Part shown: in pieces, positions 12,373-23,783 of the stretch | Layout: the number at the start of each line of letters is the position of its first letter | Position numbering within the stretch: the first letter of the stretch is position 1 | NCBI GenBank assembly: GCA_021234155.1 | Contig: JAJEKV010000006.1 | Location: forward strand, 14,214,902-14,278,901 | Length of the DNA: 64,000 nt | Reading direction: 5' to 3' | Source: Isoetes taiwanensis | Taxonomy: Eukaryota > Streptophyta > Lycopodiopsida > Isoetales > Isoetaceae | Notes under the pieces: model-generated | Database searches by the model: none | What the model was told of the DNA's origin: nothing | The model's input: only the letters and a program-made list of their open reading frames with translations | Translations under genes and position numbers: made by a program

Positions 12373-13545
12373 AAAGCCATTTTAAGGATAGTCTATGCAA
12401 GCATCTCATTCTTTAATTTCTTTTGTGAACTTCATCCGTCAGATTTACTGGTTTTGTTTGTAGGTTAGGAAGACGCAACGGTTTTTCTCATTCACTCTCT
12501 TTTAGGATGTCGCAAATATTGCACCCGAGTTTATTTCTGGCACAACCGTTCAATCATAGATATAGTTCATGATTTATCAGAGATTCTGTGTGCAAAGGTA
12601 AGAATGAGTTGGACATTGTGTGACGTTTGAATGTGATGTACGCGGCCAAGCTTATCTCTGCTTCTCTGCATATAAATTTTTCTTATTTTGCAGTGTAGAT
12701 CTAACAAGTAAGATTACCAAGGGAGCAGTCATGTAGTTAAAAGGTCATCCCCTGGTCCTGCACGATATTAAAGACATCCTTTTTACAGTTGGCATTTGCT
12801 AACTCCTTTTATAACTCCAGAGAATCATTCTTTGAGAGCTATATCATTGTTCATCTGCACAGAAGTTAACAAATTCGCATTTACTATTATGCAATCTGCA
12901 GGATTTTTACCTTACATTGCCCCATCTAATAAGCAACCTAGCAAGTCAGGAGATAGCATGATGCTTTTTGGTCATACATTGGTAGCGCCCACATAATAAT
13001 AAAGCCATTTTAAGGATAGTCTATGCAGCATCTCATTCTTTAATTTCTTTTGTTGAATTTCATCCGTCAGATTTACCGGTTTTGTTTGTAGGTTAGGAAG
13101 ACGCAACGGTTTTTCTCATTCATTCTCTTTTAGGATGCCGCAAATATTGCACTCGAGTTTATTTCTGGCACATCCGTTCAATCATAGATATAGTTCATGA
13201 TTTATCGGAGATTCTGTGTGCGAAGGTAAGAATGAGTTGGACATCGTGTGACGTTTGAATGTGATGTATGCGGCCAAGCTTATCTGTGCATCTCTGCATA
13301 TAAATGTTTCTTATTTTGCAGTGTAAATCTAACAAGTAAGATTACCAAGGGAGCAGTCATGTAGTTGAAAGGTCATCCCCTGGTCCTGCACGATATTAAA
13401 GACATCCTTTTTACAGTTGGCATTTGCTAACTCCTTTTATAACTCCAGAGAATCATTCTTTGCGAGCTATATCATTCTTCATCTGCACAGAAGTTAACAA
13501 ATTCACATTTATTATTATATAGTAGGATTTACTATTATGTAGTCT
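12373..13545. repeat. Tandem duplication, about 0.54-kb copies 628 bp apart
   Basis: Copy 1 (12,373-12,905) and copy 2 (13,001-13,545) start at AAAGCCATTTTAAGGATAGT and run through AACTCCTTTTATAACTCC and GCACAGAAGTTAACAAATTC with scattered substitutions. About 95 bp of unrelated sequence separates them. No gene is recognisable in either copy. Confidence 0.85.
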
Positions 13546-13559
13546 GCACGCACTCGAGA

Positions 13560-13870
13560 AGAACTCTAGTCTATATATATATCTGAATATATCTGAATAT
13601 ATATCACCTATATATATACAATTATATTGAATGTAGATCTTGGAATCCTGGCCGTCCATCTCAGATCTGGACGGCCCACGTTAAGCCCCCAAATAAGCCA
13701 CCTCAAATGACCCCATTATTTGGGGCTTTTGATCTGTGACGTCGGATTTGAGGAATTAAATTGGGGCTTTTAATCCACACCGTCGAACATGAGCATTTAA
13801 TTCAAGATGTTGATAAAAAGTTAGTGAAATTAAATGGCATTTTGAGGTGGCAGCAATTTTTAATGAGGCA
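13560..13870 (+). mobile_element. Transposon terminus, TATATACAATTATAT/GACGG family
   Basis: A TA-rich end (13,570-13,625) with TATATATATACAATTATATT is followed by a subterminal part with CATCTCAGATCTGGACGGCC, repeated GCC(C)CCAAATAA and ATTTGGGGCTTTTGATCTG. The same block occurs inverted at about 46,480-46,710 and in diverged form at 51,550-51,800, which marks it as a repeated transposon end. No protein is associated with it. Confidence 0.6.
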
Positions 13871-16800
13871 TTAATTATAATAAATTACGTGGCCAGGCCG
13901 GGGCATCTCCCTTCAACCCGTTTCTTCTTCTGCCTTGGTTGCCGGCCTTTGCTTGGTTGCACCGATTTCCTTGAGCTTCTCGAATGAGAGCTCTTGGTGA
14001 CTCCATTACGGAGGCAGAGGAGGCTGTATCGAGGGCCTTATTAGCCAATTAAAGCACTCAAGATTTGGGTGCCTGTGTTCCGTGTCTCTGGCGGGCCTGT
14101 TAAGCACCACCTCGCTCGGCCTGGGTAAGATGTGTTGGGCAGATGGGAAAAAGAAAGTGCTAAGGGTTTGCTTCCTGACTTTTGTGGCGCCGGATTTGTA
14201 TTCAAGGTGCCCATTCTTTTTTCTTGCTTTTGCTCTTTGTTTGAAAGCAAAATGTGTGTCTTTTCAGGATTCGACTTTCGAGCTGCCTTTCCTTGGATTT
14301 TGCTCAGTCGTTGAATTTAACATATAAGATATACGGAGCTTTTCTTTCAAGATTTTTTTTCAAAGTATGGAAACTACTGTGGTCCAAACTGGTCTAGCAA
14401 CAGTAGATAATCTTCCAGACTTTGTCTTTGACAGCTTCGTGTACTTATGTGTTGTTTTAAGGAGTTAACTGATGTCATATTTCTATGGGTTTTTTTGAAG
14501 GAGCAGAGGCGTTGGAACTCCGGCGAGATCCATAGCGGAGCAAGATTCTCTGGGCAAATCTTGGTCTATTTTTGACCCAAAAGGAGTCGATGCATCCCTG
14601 TCTCTGCCATTCTCTTTGCGATCTGCTTCATCCTTGAAATATGCCCACACTGAAATCATCTTCTAGTTTTTGTTGCCCACATCCATTATTTGCTATCTGC
14701 TACATTATGATAATTTCATGTTAGAAATGCCAAAAGTCCGTGGACTGCAAAGGCGTTGTAAGTATTCGTGTTTGCATCTTTGGAATTTCAGGGCGGCATC
14801 GCATAGAAGAGAAGAAATTGGGAAAAATCTTCTGTTTTATTTTGTCCGCAGATCTATGGCTTCAAGATTTAGAAAACCCAGGCTCATTGGTCGAAGGGCC
14901 TCTTGAAAACCTGGGGTGCTGGGTCTGGTGCAAAAGGTAAGGCTACCGCTGTTGAATCGAGAGCAGATGCTTCGAGAGCCTGTTGCGCTCTATTCAATAA
15001 TTTGTGTCAAAGTTTAAATGTTTATCTACGTGAACTAACACATCTGATTTTCTGCTGCAGAATGTTATTTCGAGCTTAAATCTTGTGTTTGGTGATCATC
15101 TAGAAGTGCTTAAGGTTATGCCATCGGATATGTAAGATATTACAACAGACAGACAAGTTTTATTTCTAATTGGAAGGACCACTGGGGCAGTGTTATCATA
15201 ATGATCTTGTTTTACTGCTTCAAAACTTTAATCCGTCTTTTCAAGCAAGTGATATATTTGTAAGATTGGAAGTTATTTTGGGCTGCAAAATTACACTTCT
15301 AGCACAGATTTTGACAACAACTCCGAAGCCATTTCTGACCCGAGCAGCAAAATGGACGTGCATTTTTGGCCTCCAATCTCAAGCTTGGCTATGGAGGATA
15401 TCCCTCCTTGGGCTCCAAGCTGTGCCTAGTTACAGGTTTAATGACTCCCTCTGTACGATAAATACCTGCATGATTAATACTAAAGTATATGATGTGTATA
15501 GAAAAGCTTGTGGCGCATTATTGCATGTGCTGCATGTATTGTCTGAATGCTAATGGGTTAATTATGTTATAGCATTAGGCTAGTCATAAATGTCTGAGCT
15601 TGCTGACATGCACATTGCTGAACCCTTATAGCATTAGGCTAGTCATAAATGTCTGAGCTTGCTGACATGCACATTGCTGAACCCATGAACATGGCGGATT
15701 GCAAGGACCATTTGTTTAATTTTCGGCACATTTTACGCCAATTTCTAATGATCATAGCATCCTCACCTGGCTGGTGTAGAATATTTTATCTGCATTTAAC
15801 AATGGTCTGCGCCCACTTAGAACTAACAGGTTGGGAAACTTGTGGACAGGGGATGAGCAATTCATTTGCACTATTTCATTGATTTTATCCAGCCTGTTCC
15901 ACATGCCATTCCCATGATTGTGCTCTTGACCAGCGGCTAGTGGTGACTATGAGAAAGCTGCACCATATAACTAATTTTCCACCAACCATTGGCCAAAAAA
16001 AAATGTTAAGGTCTGGATTTGTATTTTCACTCCGTCAGAAGTGTGGTTCTGCTAGGCTTATATAAGCCACTTTCTCAATGGCTTTATTTGGTCTAACTGC
16101 TCCTCTCTCTTCATGTATGATCAGCTGTTAGTTTTATAGAAACTTAACTTTTGTGCCTGTTGAACTTAACTCAAGGCTTTTTGTTGCCAATTGAACAAAG
16201 GGATCCGTATTTGAGTTATACTGACAGGGGATGTCTTATTCTGTGCATGATGTTTTTTCTGTTGTCCCTAGGAACTTACAATGAGTGCATGAGAGGATTA
16301 TTGGGTGTTACGGAAGCGACAGTGCTTAAGGTTTGTCATGAAGCAGTTCCATCTGAAAGTGGAACTTCGTTACTTTCCACCAGCTTTCCCAACTTTTTGT
16401 AGAGACATAAAAAATATACTTTGTTGTGGTGCTTGCAGAGAGCAGCAACTGAGACGACAGCAAAAGAACTTGCTAAGATGCTGTACTGGATCATGGTTGT
16501 TGGTTATAGCATTCGCAACATTGAGGTCCCCCATGACATGGAGCGTGTTCTTGGAATATTGGTGTTGGAGATTCATAGATTTTAAGATTCTGGGAGAGAC
16601 TTTATGTATCCTAGAACTTCATAATTATACAACAGTAGTATTTAAATTTACAAATAGGTCCTTCGAGATTGAACTTGGTGCCTCGAGTGGATCTGCCAAA
16701 TACATGAGTCCAGTGCATTGAAGACCACAGAATCAGAAGATATTGGATAGCAATGGAACACGAACTCTTATTATCTCTAAGAAATGGGCCCCTGGCTGGT

Positions 16801-18887
16801 GAGTAAACTGGTTCAATACAAGTGAATGTATCGCAGAATCAAGTTAAGAATGCATTGGGAGCTCCCAGTATGCTTAGTAATTTTTAGCACTCACGTTTCA
16901 AACTAAAAGTTGAAAGTAGTTGTTCACAGAATAATGAAGTCCAGAAACTGAGGCTAGAAAATTGTTTGACGTACCTAATGATGATCTTGAATTTGACGTA
17001 ACATCTTTATGCACTCTTCTTTGTGTAAGAATGTCTTGATGCAAAGAGGTAAGACCATAGTTAACCCATCCATTTCATGAATTTTTCACATCACTTTAAC
17101 TTGCATGTTTCAAATTGACTTCACCAAATTGTGACAACAATTTTGTCAGCTGATTACAGACATGGTTATGGGAGGCGGTTGGAGTGTTTTAGCTTCTATA
17201 GTTTGCTATTAAATAATTTGCTTCAAAATTATTCCTCTATTTCTGTTGTTCTATGGGTCTATATATGAGGCATTCGAAAGTGCTTAGAACGTAAAAAAAA
17301 ACTGTAATAATGGGCCTTGGATTGTTTTGAATCTCTGCATGTCTTACTGAGCAAAATGAAGATCTAATGGAGGAGAATCTCCTTGACGTTTTAGATCTTG
17401 ATGCATTGGAGGCTGATGCAGTCCAAAAATTAAGTAGTTGTCATATGAATCGGTATGCTACTTCTCCTGGTTTTGTTTACAAAATCAGGCTGCTCTGTCA
17501 ACCTGAAAGCATGGCATTTAGAGGAAGCTTAGACAGACTCTTACGGGCATAAACATCTTGAGACCACGTATTTGGACTGCAGTATCCTATTGTTCAACGC
17601 AAGGAAAGCAGCGAGTGTCTGCATTTTCTTGTGGTTCTTGAGTTCTCATAACGCATTGTTAGAATGCCTCATTGATATTAGCTCCATCATCACATGGAAA
17701 TTCGACTATTTTGGGAAAAAGAGTATGACACACTTATGATGTTTTGTTTGCATAGGAAGGTGTCTGTTTTTAAATTTCTTCATGGAAAGTCGAGATGCTA
17801 AATGATGATGATCCTAATTTGTGCATCAACTTTTGCAGATATGCATTATTCTTTGGATTTGTTACAATATTTGCATCTGCAATGATGAATCCAACATCTA
17901 ATTATAGGTTTGGGCACTCTGCCATGAAACCCTTTTAGATTTAGAAGTCATTGCATAAATATTTCATTAAGAAAACGTTTTTTGAGTCACTGAAGATGCG
18001 TCATTTATAGGGCAGTCATTTATAGGGCAACCAGTGGTGAAAAATGTTGTTGCGGGCCTTAGAGTCCTCTTTATAGATCAAGTAAGTTTTGTGGAAAGGA
18101 ATATTTGTGATCGTGCAATTGTAGGCATTGTCGAAGAAAACTAATAAGCTCTAAAGTTACAACATATCCATATCCTTTGGTTTTTTTTGCATCTATATCC
18201 ACCTTGACAAACAATTTGTATAGGTCTGCTGAAGCCTCAAAATTCTTAAGCGACCATATGCACCTCAGAGCAAGAGCATGATTGTGGAGTTGATATTGCG
18301 GGCCATTACTGATCAGCTAAGTGGCGCCAAGGTGCCACAAGTTTTTATACTGCAGACTCTTTGAGTTTACGCAGGTTCTACACGTGCATCGACATTAATC
18401 TCAACATCCATGTAGTAGCAATAAAGCCTCCATAACTGGTAACTAATATTCAGATTAGTAGCAAGTAAAAACCTCTAAGAGGCGCTTGCCTGGTGCACTC
18501 ATTCCAATTTCCAAAGCATTCTCAGGGCGAAATCGTTATGAAAATTGGCTTACTTGGTTCTAGCTTCATGGCCAATTGGTTAGGATGGGGTGGTTAAGGA
18601 ATGTTATAGATCCCCGATTCTTTTGCCTAAAGAGGTCAAAGTTGGAGAGAGAAATGTTGAGCTGAAGAACGGAGTTTTGAAGTTTAGATTGCAAAGAGAA
18701 ATTTGCTTTGAATCATTTTTTGAAGACGCTTTTGTATTTTGTGCCAATCACATAAGTTTTTGACCAAAACTAGGATTGTTGCATGTCAAACCCCAATTGA
18801 TCGTGTTTAAAGCACCAGTTATATAAATAATCAGACATTGGTCTTACGAGCGTGGAGTGCTGGTAAACTTGAAAACCTTATAGGAAC
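13871..18887. other. Gene-like debris, unrecognised
   Basis: This 5-kb stretch lies between two transposon ends. It holds plausible exon-like pieces on the plus strand: RSIAEQDSLGKSWSIFDPKG near 14,540; a stretch near 16,445 reading TAKELAKMLYWIMVVGYSIR after an acceptor-like TTGCAG; MEENLLDVLDLDALEADAV near 17,367; and YALFFGFVTIFASAMMNPTS near 17,860. I cannot assign any of them to a family, and they do not form one continuous frame. The intron-like spacing suggests captured gene pieces, as in the better-recognised regions further on. Confidence 0.3.
15568..15684. repeat. 58-bp perfect tandem duplication
   Basis: Two adjacent copies beginning TTATAGCATTAGGCTAGTCA and ending GCACATTGCTGAACCC, with no differences. 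Confidence 0.95.
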
Positions 18888-19082
<195 letters not shown>

Positions 19083-19731
19083 TAACGATATGAATAGATA
19101 AGGCAGGAGTTCTGTCTAGAAATGATCAGTAAAAGCCTACACGAGCTAGGACTAAGTAAAATAGTAATGACTAACAAGGAAATAACAGGCATACGTATAA
19201 TAAATGAAAGAAAGGAAGAGTTGAATGTGCAGGAGCAACTAAAAAGCAGCTAAGATAAAGCAGCATACAAGCAAAGGAAGTTCCGACTTGCAGGAATATC
19301 ATACAGGGTGCACAGCACGGAGCAACACAGGGGAAACAAAAATGGATGTACAAATGGGAAACAGGACATTGGCAAGACAGATTGAAGAAACTAGTAAAGG
19401 TAATTAAAATTTTGGTTTTTTTTTAAAAAAAGGGGGGAGGTCTGAAAAACAATAGAAAGGATAGTATATGATAACGGAGCTAGGAACTAGGGATATGGAA
19501 AATAAATGTAGGAAGATTGAAACCATTGGTAAATGGTATGTCGAAACCATTGTTAAATGGTAATTCGATGCTATAATATATTGAAGCTAAAAGATAAAGG
19601 AAAAAACAATAATCAGAAGGGCAAAAACGAATTAGGGCACAGGTAGGAAGAAGAATCCGGAATGGCATCATAACTCGGCGAAGGATGCACGACAAGCAAA
19701 GGGGAATCAAAAACATGGAGGTCCGGCAGTC

Positions 19732-20331
19732 ATGTTCATGATGGCAGGAGTGCTGGCAACCTACAGGGAGACAAAGATGGAGCAAAAACCAGTAGCAGGG
19801 AGCAAAGATGGAGCCAGGACAACCGGCAAGAACAAGCGTAAGGTAACATCTAATTTAGCACAAAGAAAAAGTAGCATAACAAAGGCAAGCACGCTATTTT
19901 TAGCGGAAAAAACAGGGAACGGAAGGGTCCAGATTAAAGGCTTATGCATGGCATATGCATGCTACAAGCTCAGGGAAACTCCAGCGCCCACAATGACCAG
20001 GCCGGAGGGCTCGGGCAACAAGACCATGACAAGACAGCAGTTACTAAGTCTGATCAAGGGAGCCGGCCTGAATCTGGCAGCCCTGTGCAAGGCAAAGGGT
20101 GAATTAACAGCACAACCAAGCAAGGGATTACTGCAGGGAGATAGTAAGCAAATATAATCTTGTAGCTCCGGAGCAGCCAGACCACAATGGGATCAAGAAA
20201 TTTACACAGAAATGGAAGGAACCGCAAAAGATAACAAAGATCACAAGCCCGGTGGAGACATCGAGAACGAAGAGGAGAACGAAATCAATGAAGAAGAACT
20301 CGAAGAATGCATGGAGATCCAGCCAAATCAG
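19732..20331 (+). pseudogene. Element 1 ORF1 first exon, frameshifted 5' copy
   Basis: The same protein as the intact copy at 26,697-27,296, but an extra G at about 20,137 (CTGCAGGGAGAT against CTGCAGGAGAT) breaks the frame after QPSKGLLQ, and further small changes follow to about 20,270. The donor CCAAATCAG|GTTTAT at 20,331 is kept. This is the copy that lies directly upstream of the ORF2 and RT exons, so as sequenced this element could not make the full fusion. Either the element is dead at this point or the assembly is locally wrong; clustering of all differences in one short patch makes both plausible. Confidence 0.75.
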
Positions 20332-20451
20332 GTTTATAAAAATGATTTACAGGAAAAAGGTTTGAAGTATTGAATTGGATAAATGTAAATAACATAGACT
20401 TAGTTTTTCTGTTCTTTATGCTAAGACACAAGTGGAAAGATGTTAAATTCT

Positions 20452-20566
20452 TATGGTGAAGGGCGAAGAGCCATATAGAACAACTGCTTACCTGACGGCC
20501 CTAACTCAGTTACCATTATCATGCTAACTTGGGTTTTGTTTGGGTCATAGGTAACCTTCTCTATAT
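20452..20566 (+). ncRNA. Conserved structured RNA motif, element 1 copy A
   Basis: Short hairpin GGGCGAAGAGCC, then left arms ATATAGAACA and TTACCTG. In this copy the right arms are altered (ATAGGTAACC then TTCTCTATAT), so the outer helix keeps about 7 of 10 pairs and the inner helix is weakened. The A' copy at 27,424-27,530 pairs perfectly. Confidence 0.6.
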
Positions 20567-21314
20567 CTCCATAAACTCATTCATTTGGATTTATGTGGAT
20601 GTGCTACAAAGGGATATGGGAAAGCTGCTTGACGGTATACAAGAGAACAAGACTTTGAATATGACTTTCTACAAGTTCTTTTATGTTTTTTAAAGGCCAT
20701 TTTGGTAAGAGGCTCAAGAACCCTGTTATGCTGGTTGGATAACTTTAGAAATACTGTTGTTAAAGTTCAAGATCATATGGTTAACAGCAGAAACATAACT
20801 GGCGAAAAACAGCAATGTAAGTTTCTGGAAACATGGTTGAATTTGCTAAAAAGGAAAGGTTATCAGGCTTAAAATAAGCAGAATAAAAAAGGAACGAATA
20901 TGAGAATAAGAAATGAAAGGAAAATGAAAAAATAGAGTGCTAGGGAAGATAGATGTATTGTAAAAAATATGGAAAAGAAATATGGAAAATATATGACATA
21001 GAAAATAAGGATATGGAATCAGAAAAGAATAAGGAATGAATTATAAAATCGAAAAAGGAAGGATAATTGTAGAAACAGGAAAAGCTATAGGATGATTAAA
21101 ATCATAGAAAGGCAATTAAGAAAAAGAAAATATAAACATGAGAAAGGCAAAAGATAAGGTGGTAATAAGGAAAATGAAAACAGCTAATTAAAAGGATTTG
21201 AACAGGAATAAGGCTGAAACCATAGTAATATGGCAAAATAGGATGAGGAAAGAAGGGCTTAGAGCTATAAGGAATCAAAAGGAAAAAATAAATGAGCAGG
21301 AATGCTAGGAATAA

Positions 21315-21356
21315 TGGTCCTTAGGGCTCCCCTAGCTTAAAGCTAGGGACTGATAA
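21315..21356 (+). other. CCCTAGCTT hairpin before the head-repeat boundary
   Basis: CCCTAGCTT-A-AAGCTAGGG is a perfect inverted repeat at 21,330-21,348, preceded by CCTTAGGGCTC. Element 2 has the counterpart CTAAGGCCTCCCC-TTT-GGGG at 30,946-30,964, at the same place relative to the repeat boundary. Confidence 0.65.
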
Positions 21357-21765
21357 TTTCCAACAGGCTAGGAATAGGTTGTTGGAATCACTGGATTGTC
21401 TCAGACAGGACAGGATAGGTATATATTCAAAGATTTCAGGACATAAGTTCAACTTATGTGAGCCCTGAGGACCAGGAGCAAGAAAAGGAACGATAGGATC
21501 TTATATTAAAGAAATATAATGTGCGTATGCAAACAGACATTATAAATAACACTAAGAATGAGGGTATTACTAGAAAAGATGTAGGATCTAATGGATAACT
21601 CTGGAAGTACATATAAACAGATCTGCAAAAGAAGGAATTTATGGACATATTCTAGGTATATAGGAAGAACAGTATTTGACTTAAAGGATAGCTGAAAATA
21701 CAGATGGATATTGTCTTTGCTGCAAATAGAAAATGGTAACAGACTAACATGGGTAAAATATGTAG

Positions 21766-23409
21766 GAAGGAGCACAAAGCATGCAAACAAACGGAAATGT
21801 CAAAGAAAAGGCACACATGGGAAGCAGTGATACAGCCGGATGGTACCCTGACTTAGTGGCATTAGGATATGGAGCAACAAAGATAATACCACCGAATAAA
21901 GCAGTGCAAGCAATACTGGGATGCATAGTCAAGCCAGAAATACACAGGTACTTCATTAAAAGGGAAACCTTCATGGACGAGGAGGATACATCAGTCATCA
22001 CCTTCCTGGGATTCAACAATATGTTTAACCTGGTCTCCAAGATTAACAGAATTGAAAAGGATCAGATTGCCTACATGAAACTGATAGATGAGATATATGA
22101 AAAATTACCATTAGCACATTTTGATGCAGAGAACAGGGAAATCAAGGATGTACTAAGGTTTATAAAAGGGGTTACAGCAATACAGGATGCAAACAATGTA
22201 AGAATTGCTTATCCACCAAAAAGGGGTCCCAAGAAAAAGAAGGCTGACCAAAAGGAAAAGCCCAAACCAGTAGCATTATCCAACTGTCTATTTGATATTG
22301 AAATGCTACCAGAAGAAGAACAAGAGGAAATATTGGAGAATGACCCAGTGAATGAACAGGGAATGGAAGCAAAAGAAATTGAGGAGGAATTGGAAAGGTA
22401 TGACCTAAAAAGGATAAACATTTTCAACTGCTACCACTACCCTATTCTGTCAACAAGACTTGCAGAACTGCAAGGGGTACAGTGCAAACAGGGTTTCTGG
22501 GAGACTCAAAACTTGGGGATACTAGCTCCAGTCAGTGAAGAAACACTTAGATCTATCTGCAACATAACAGATGATGAAGTTGAGCAGGCCCATAAAGATG
22601 CTCTAAACTTCCAGAAAAGAATCAATATGATAATAATTGATGACCCACCATTCGGGGATACGCAGTTCTTTGGAAAGAAATGCAACAGGAATACTGGAGT
22701 ATATGTCGGCCAAAAAGGGCACATGGCCAAAACAGAGGAAGAAAGAAACGATCTATATGTTAGAAAGATGTGGAGGACGTTCTGTCCATACCTGAAATGC
22801 TGCTGTGACAGGTTCAAACAAGGTGGCAATGCATGCAAAGACCACATTACATGGTATGACCATGTCGTATGGTACATCCTGAATAAGATGGACACACTCT
22901 GGCCTAACAAGACCAGCAGCAGGTACAGGTTCACGCAGTTTCACACATTCATGAATACTAAACCCATGAGGGCAGGGGCAATAGCCTTCATAGGATACCT
23001 CAAAGCAAGAGATATGATGATCAAAATGACAGACAAATACGCTGAGGACAAATCTACAGATCTGAAGAAGGAGTTTGGAAACAGCAAACTAGCGGATATA
23101 CTTGAAAAAACAATAAGACCAAGGAAATTTCTGATGGATTCATTGGAAACAGAGGAACAAAACAATAGTACAGCAGGATTCATGCGGAAAAGAAGAAACA
23201 AGAAGGAGGAGGAAAATCAGATACAAGTCATAATGCCCCCCAAGTATAAAAGGAAACCAGGGAACACTAGTGGAGCAGCCACAATTGGCAGCGGACTCAG
23301 TTCTGAAATTGCTAATGCAGACAACAATAGCGTGGACAAATCAGTAAACAAACCTGCAAAAGGAGGACAAGACAAAGACACAATGCAACCAACAACACTC
23401 AAGTTCTGA
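21766..23409 (+). CDS. Element 1 ORF2: novel PLE-associated protein, 547 codons
   Basis: The exon begins at acceptor ATATGTAG|GAAGGAGCA, in frame with the ATG at 21,781. The acceptor, the first residues EGA and the phase (0) are the same in element 2. Shared blocks with element 2 are GWYxxxxAxGY.A.xI.xPNKAVQ near the start, SNCLFDIEML/DNCLFDLNMI in the middle, VGQKGHMAK at about residue 315, and a Cys cluster CPYLKCCCDRF starting at residue 340 followed by ITWYDHVVWYILNKMDTLWPN. It has no signal peptide or membrane segment. I recognise no known domain; the Cys cluster could bind zinc or nucleic acid, and the tail from about residue 460 is basic and low-complexity. It ends LKF then TGA, 375 bp before the RT exon. 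Probably a nucleic-acid-binding cofactor of the RT, by position only. Confidence 0.8.
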   Translation, partial: EGAQSMQTNGNVKEKAHMGSSDTAGWYPDLVALGYGATKIIPPNKAVQAILGCIVKPEIHRYFIKRETFMDEEDTSVITFLGFNNMFNLVSKINRIEKDQIAYMKLIDEIYEKLPLAHFDAENREIKDVLRFIKGVTAIQDANNVRIAYPPKRGPKKKKADQKEKPKPVALSNCLFDIEMLPEEEQEEILENDPVNEQGMEAKEIEEELERYDLKRINIFNCYHYPILSTRLAELQGVQCKQGFWETQNLGILAPVSEETLRSICNITDDEVEQAHKDALNFQKRINMIIIDDPPFGDTQFFGKKCNRNTGVYVGQKGHMAKTEEERNDLYVRKMWRTFCPYLKCCCDRFKQGGNACKDHITWYDHVVWYILNKMDTLWPNKTSSRYRFTQFHTFMNTKPMRAGAIAFIGYLKARDMMIKMTDKYAEDKSTDLKKEFGNSKLADILEKTIRPRKFLMDSLETEEQNNSTAGFMRKRRNKKEEENQIQVIMPPKYKRKPGNTSGAATIGSGLSSEIANADNNSVDKSVNKPAKGGQDKDTMQPTTLKF

Positions 23410-23783
23410 AAAAAAAGGTAATGAAAATGCTTTACCCAGGATAAGGATTAAACACCTGCATGTTATATAAAGTAAATAGAATAGCACTATAAATATAGAT
23501 ATTAAAGTAATGGCATAGGACAATTATAAAGGTCAATATAACTATAAGTATAATATTTATATTTATATTATTAATGGTATAAGACCATTACATGGATAAC
23601 TATATCCAAAATATAGAAACGTTTCCCGACAAGGGAACTAAAAGAATGGCATACATGCCAGTACAAGAATAACAAGAAGGGAATGAGACCCCACGAGAAA
23701 GCTGGGAGATGGCACACGGCAAGGTAAAATGTAAATTATGATTTTTAAATGGCTAACATATTGAGTGCATTGTAAACATACAG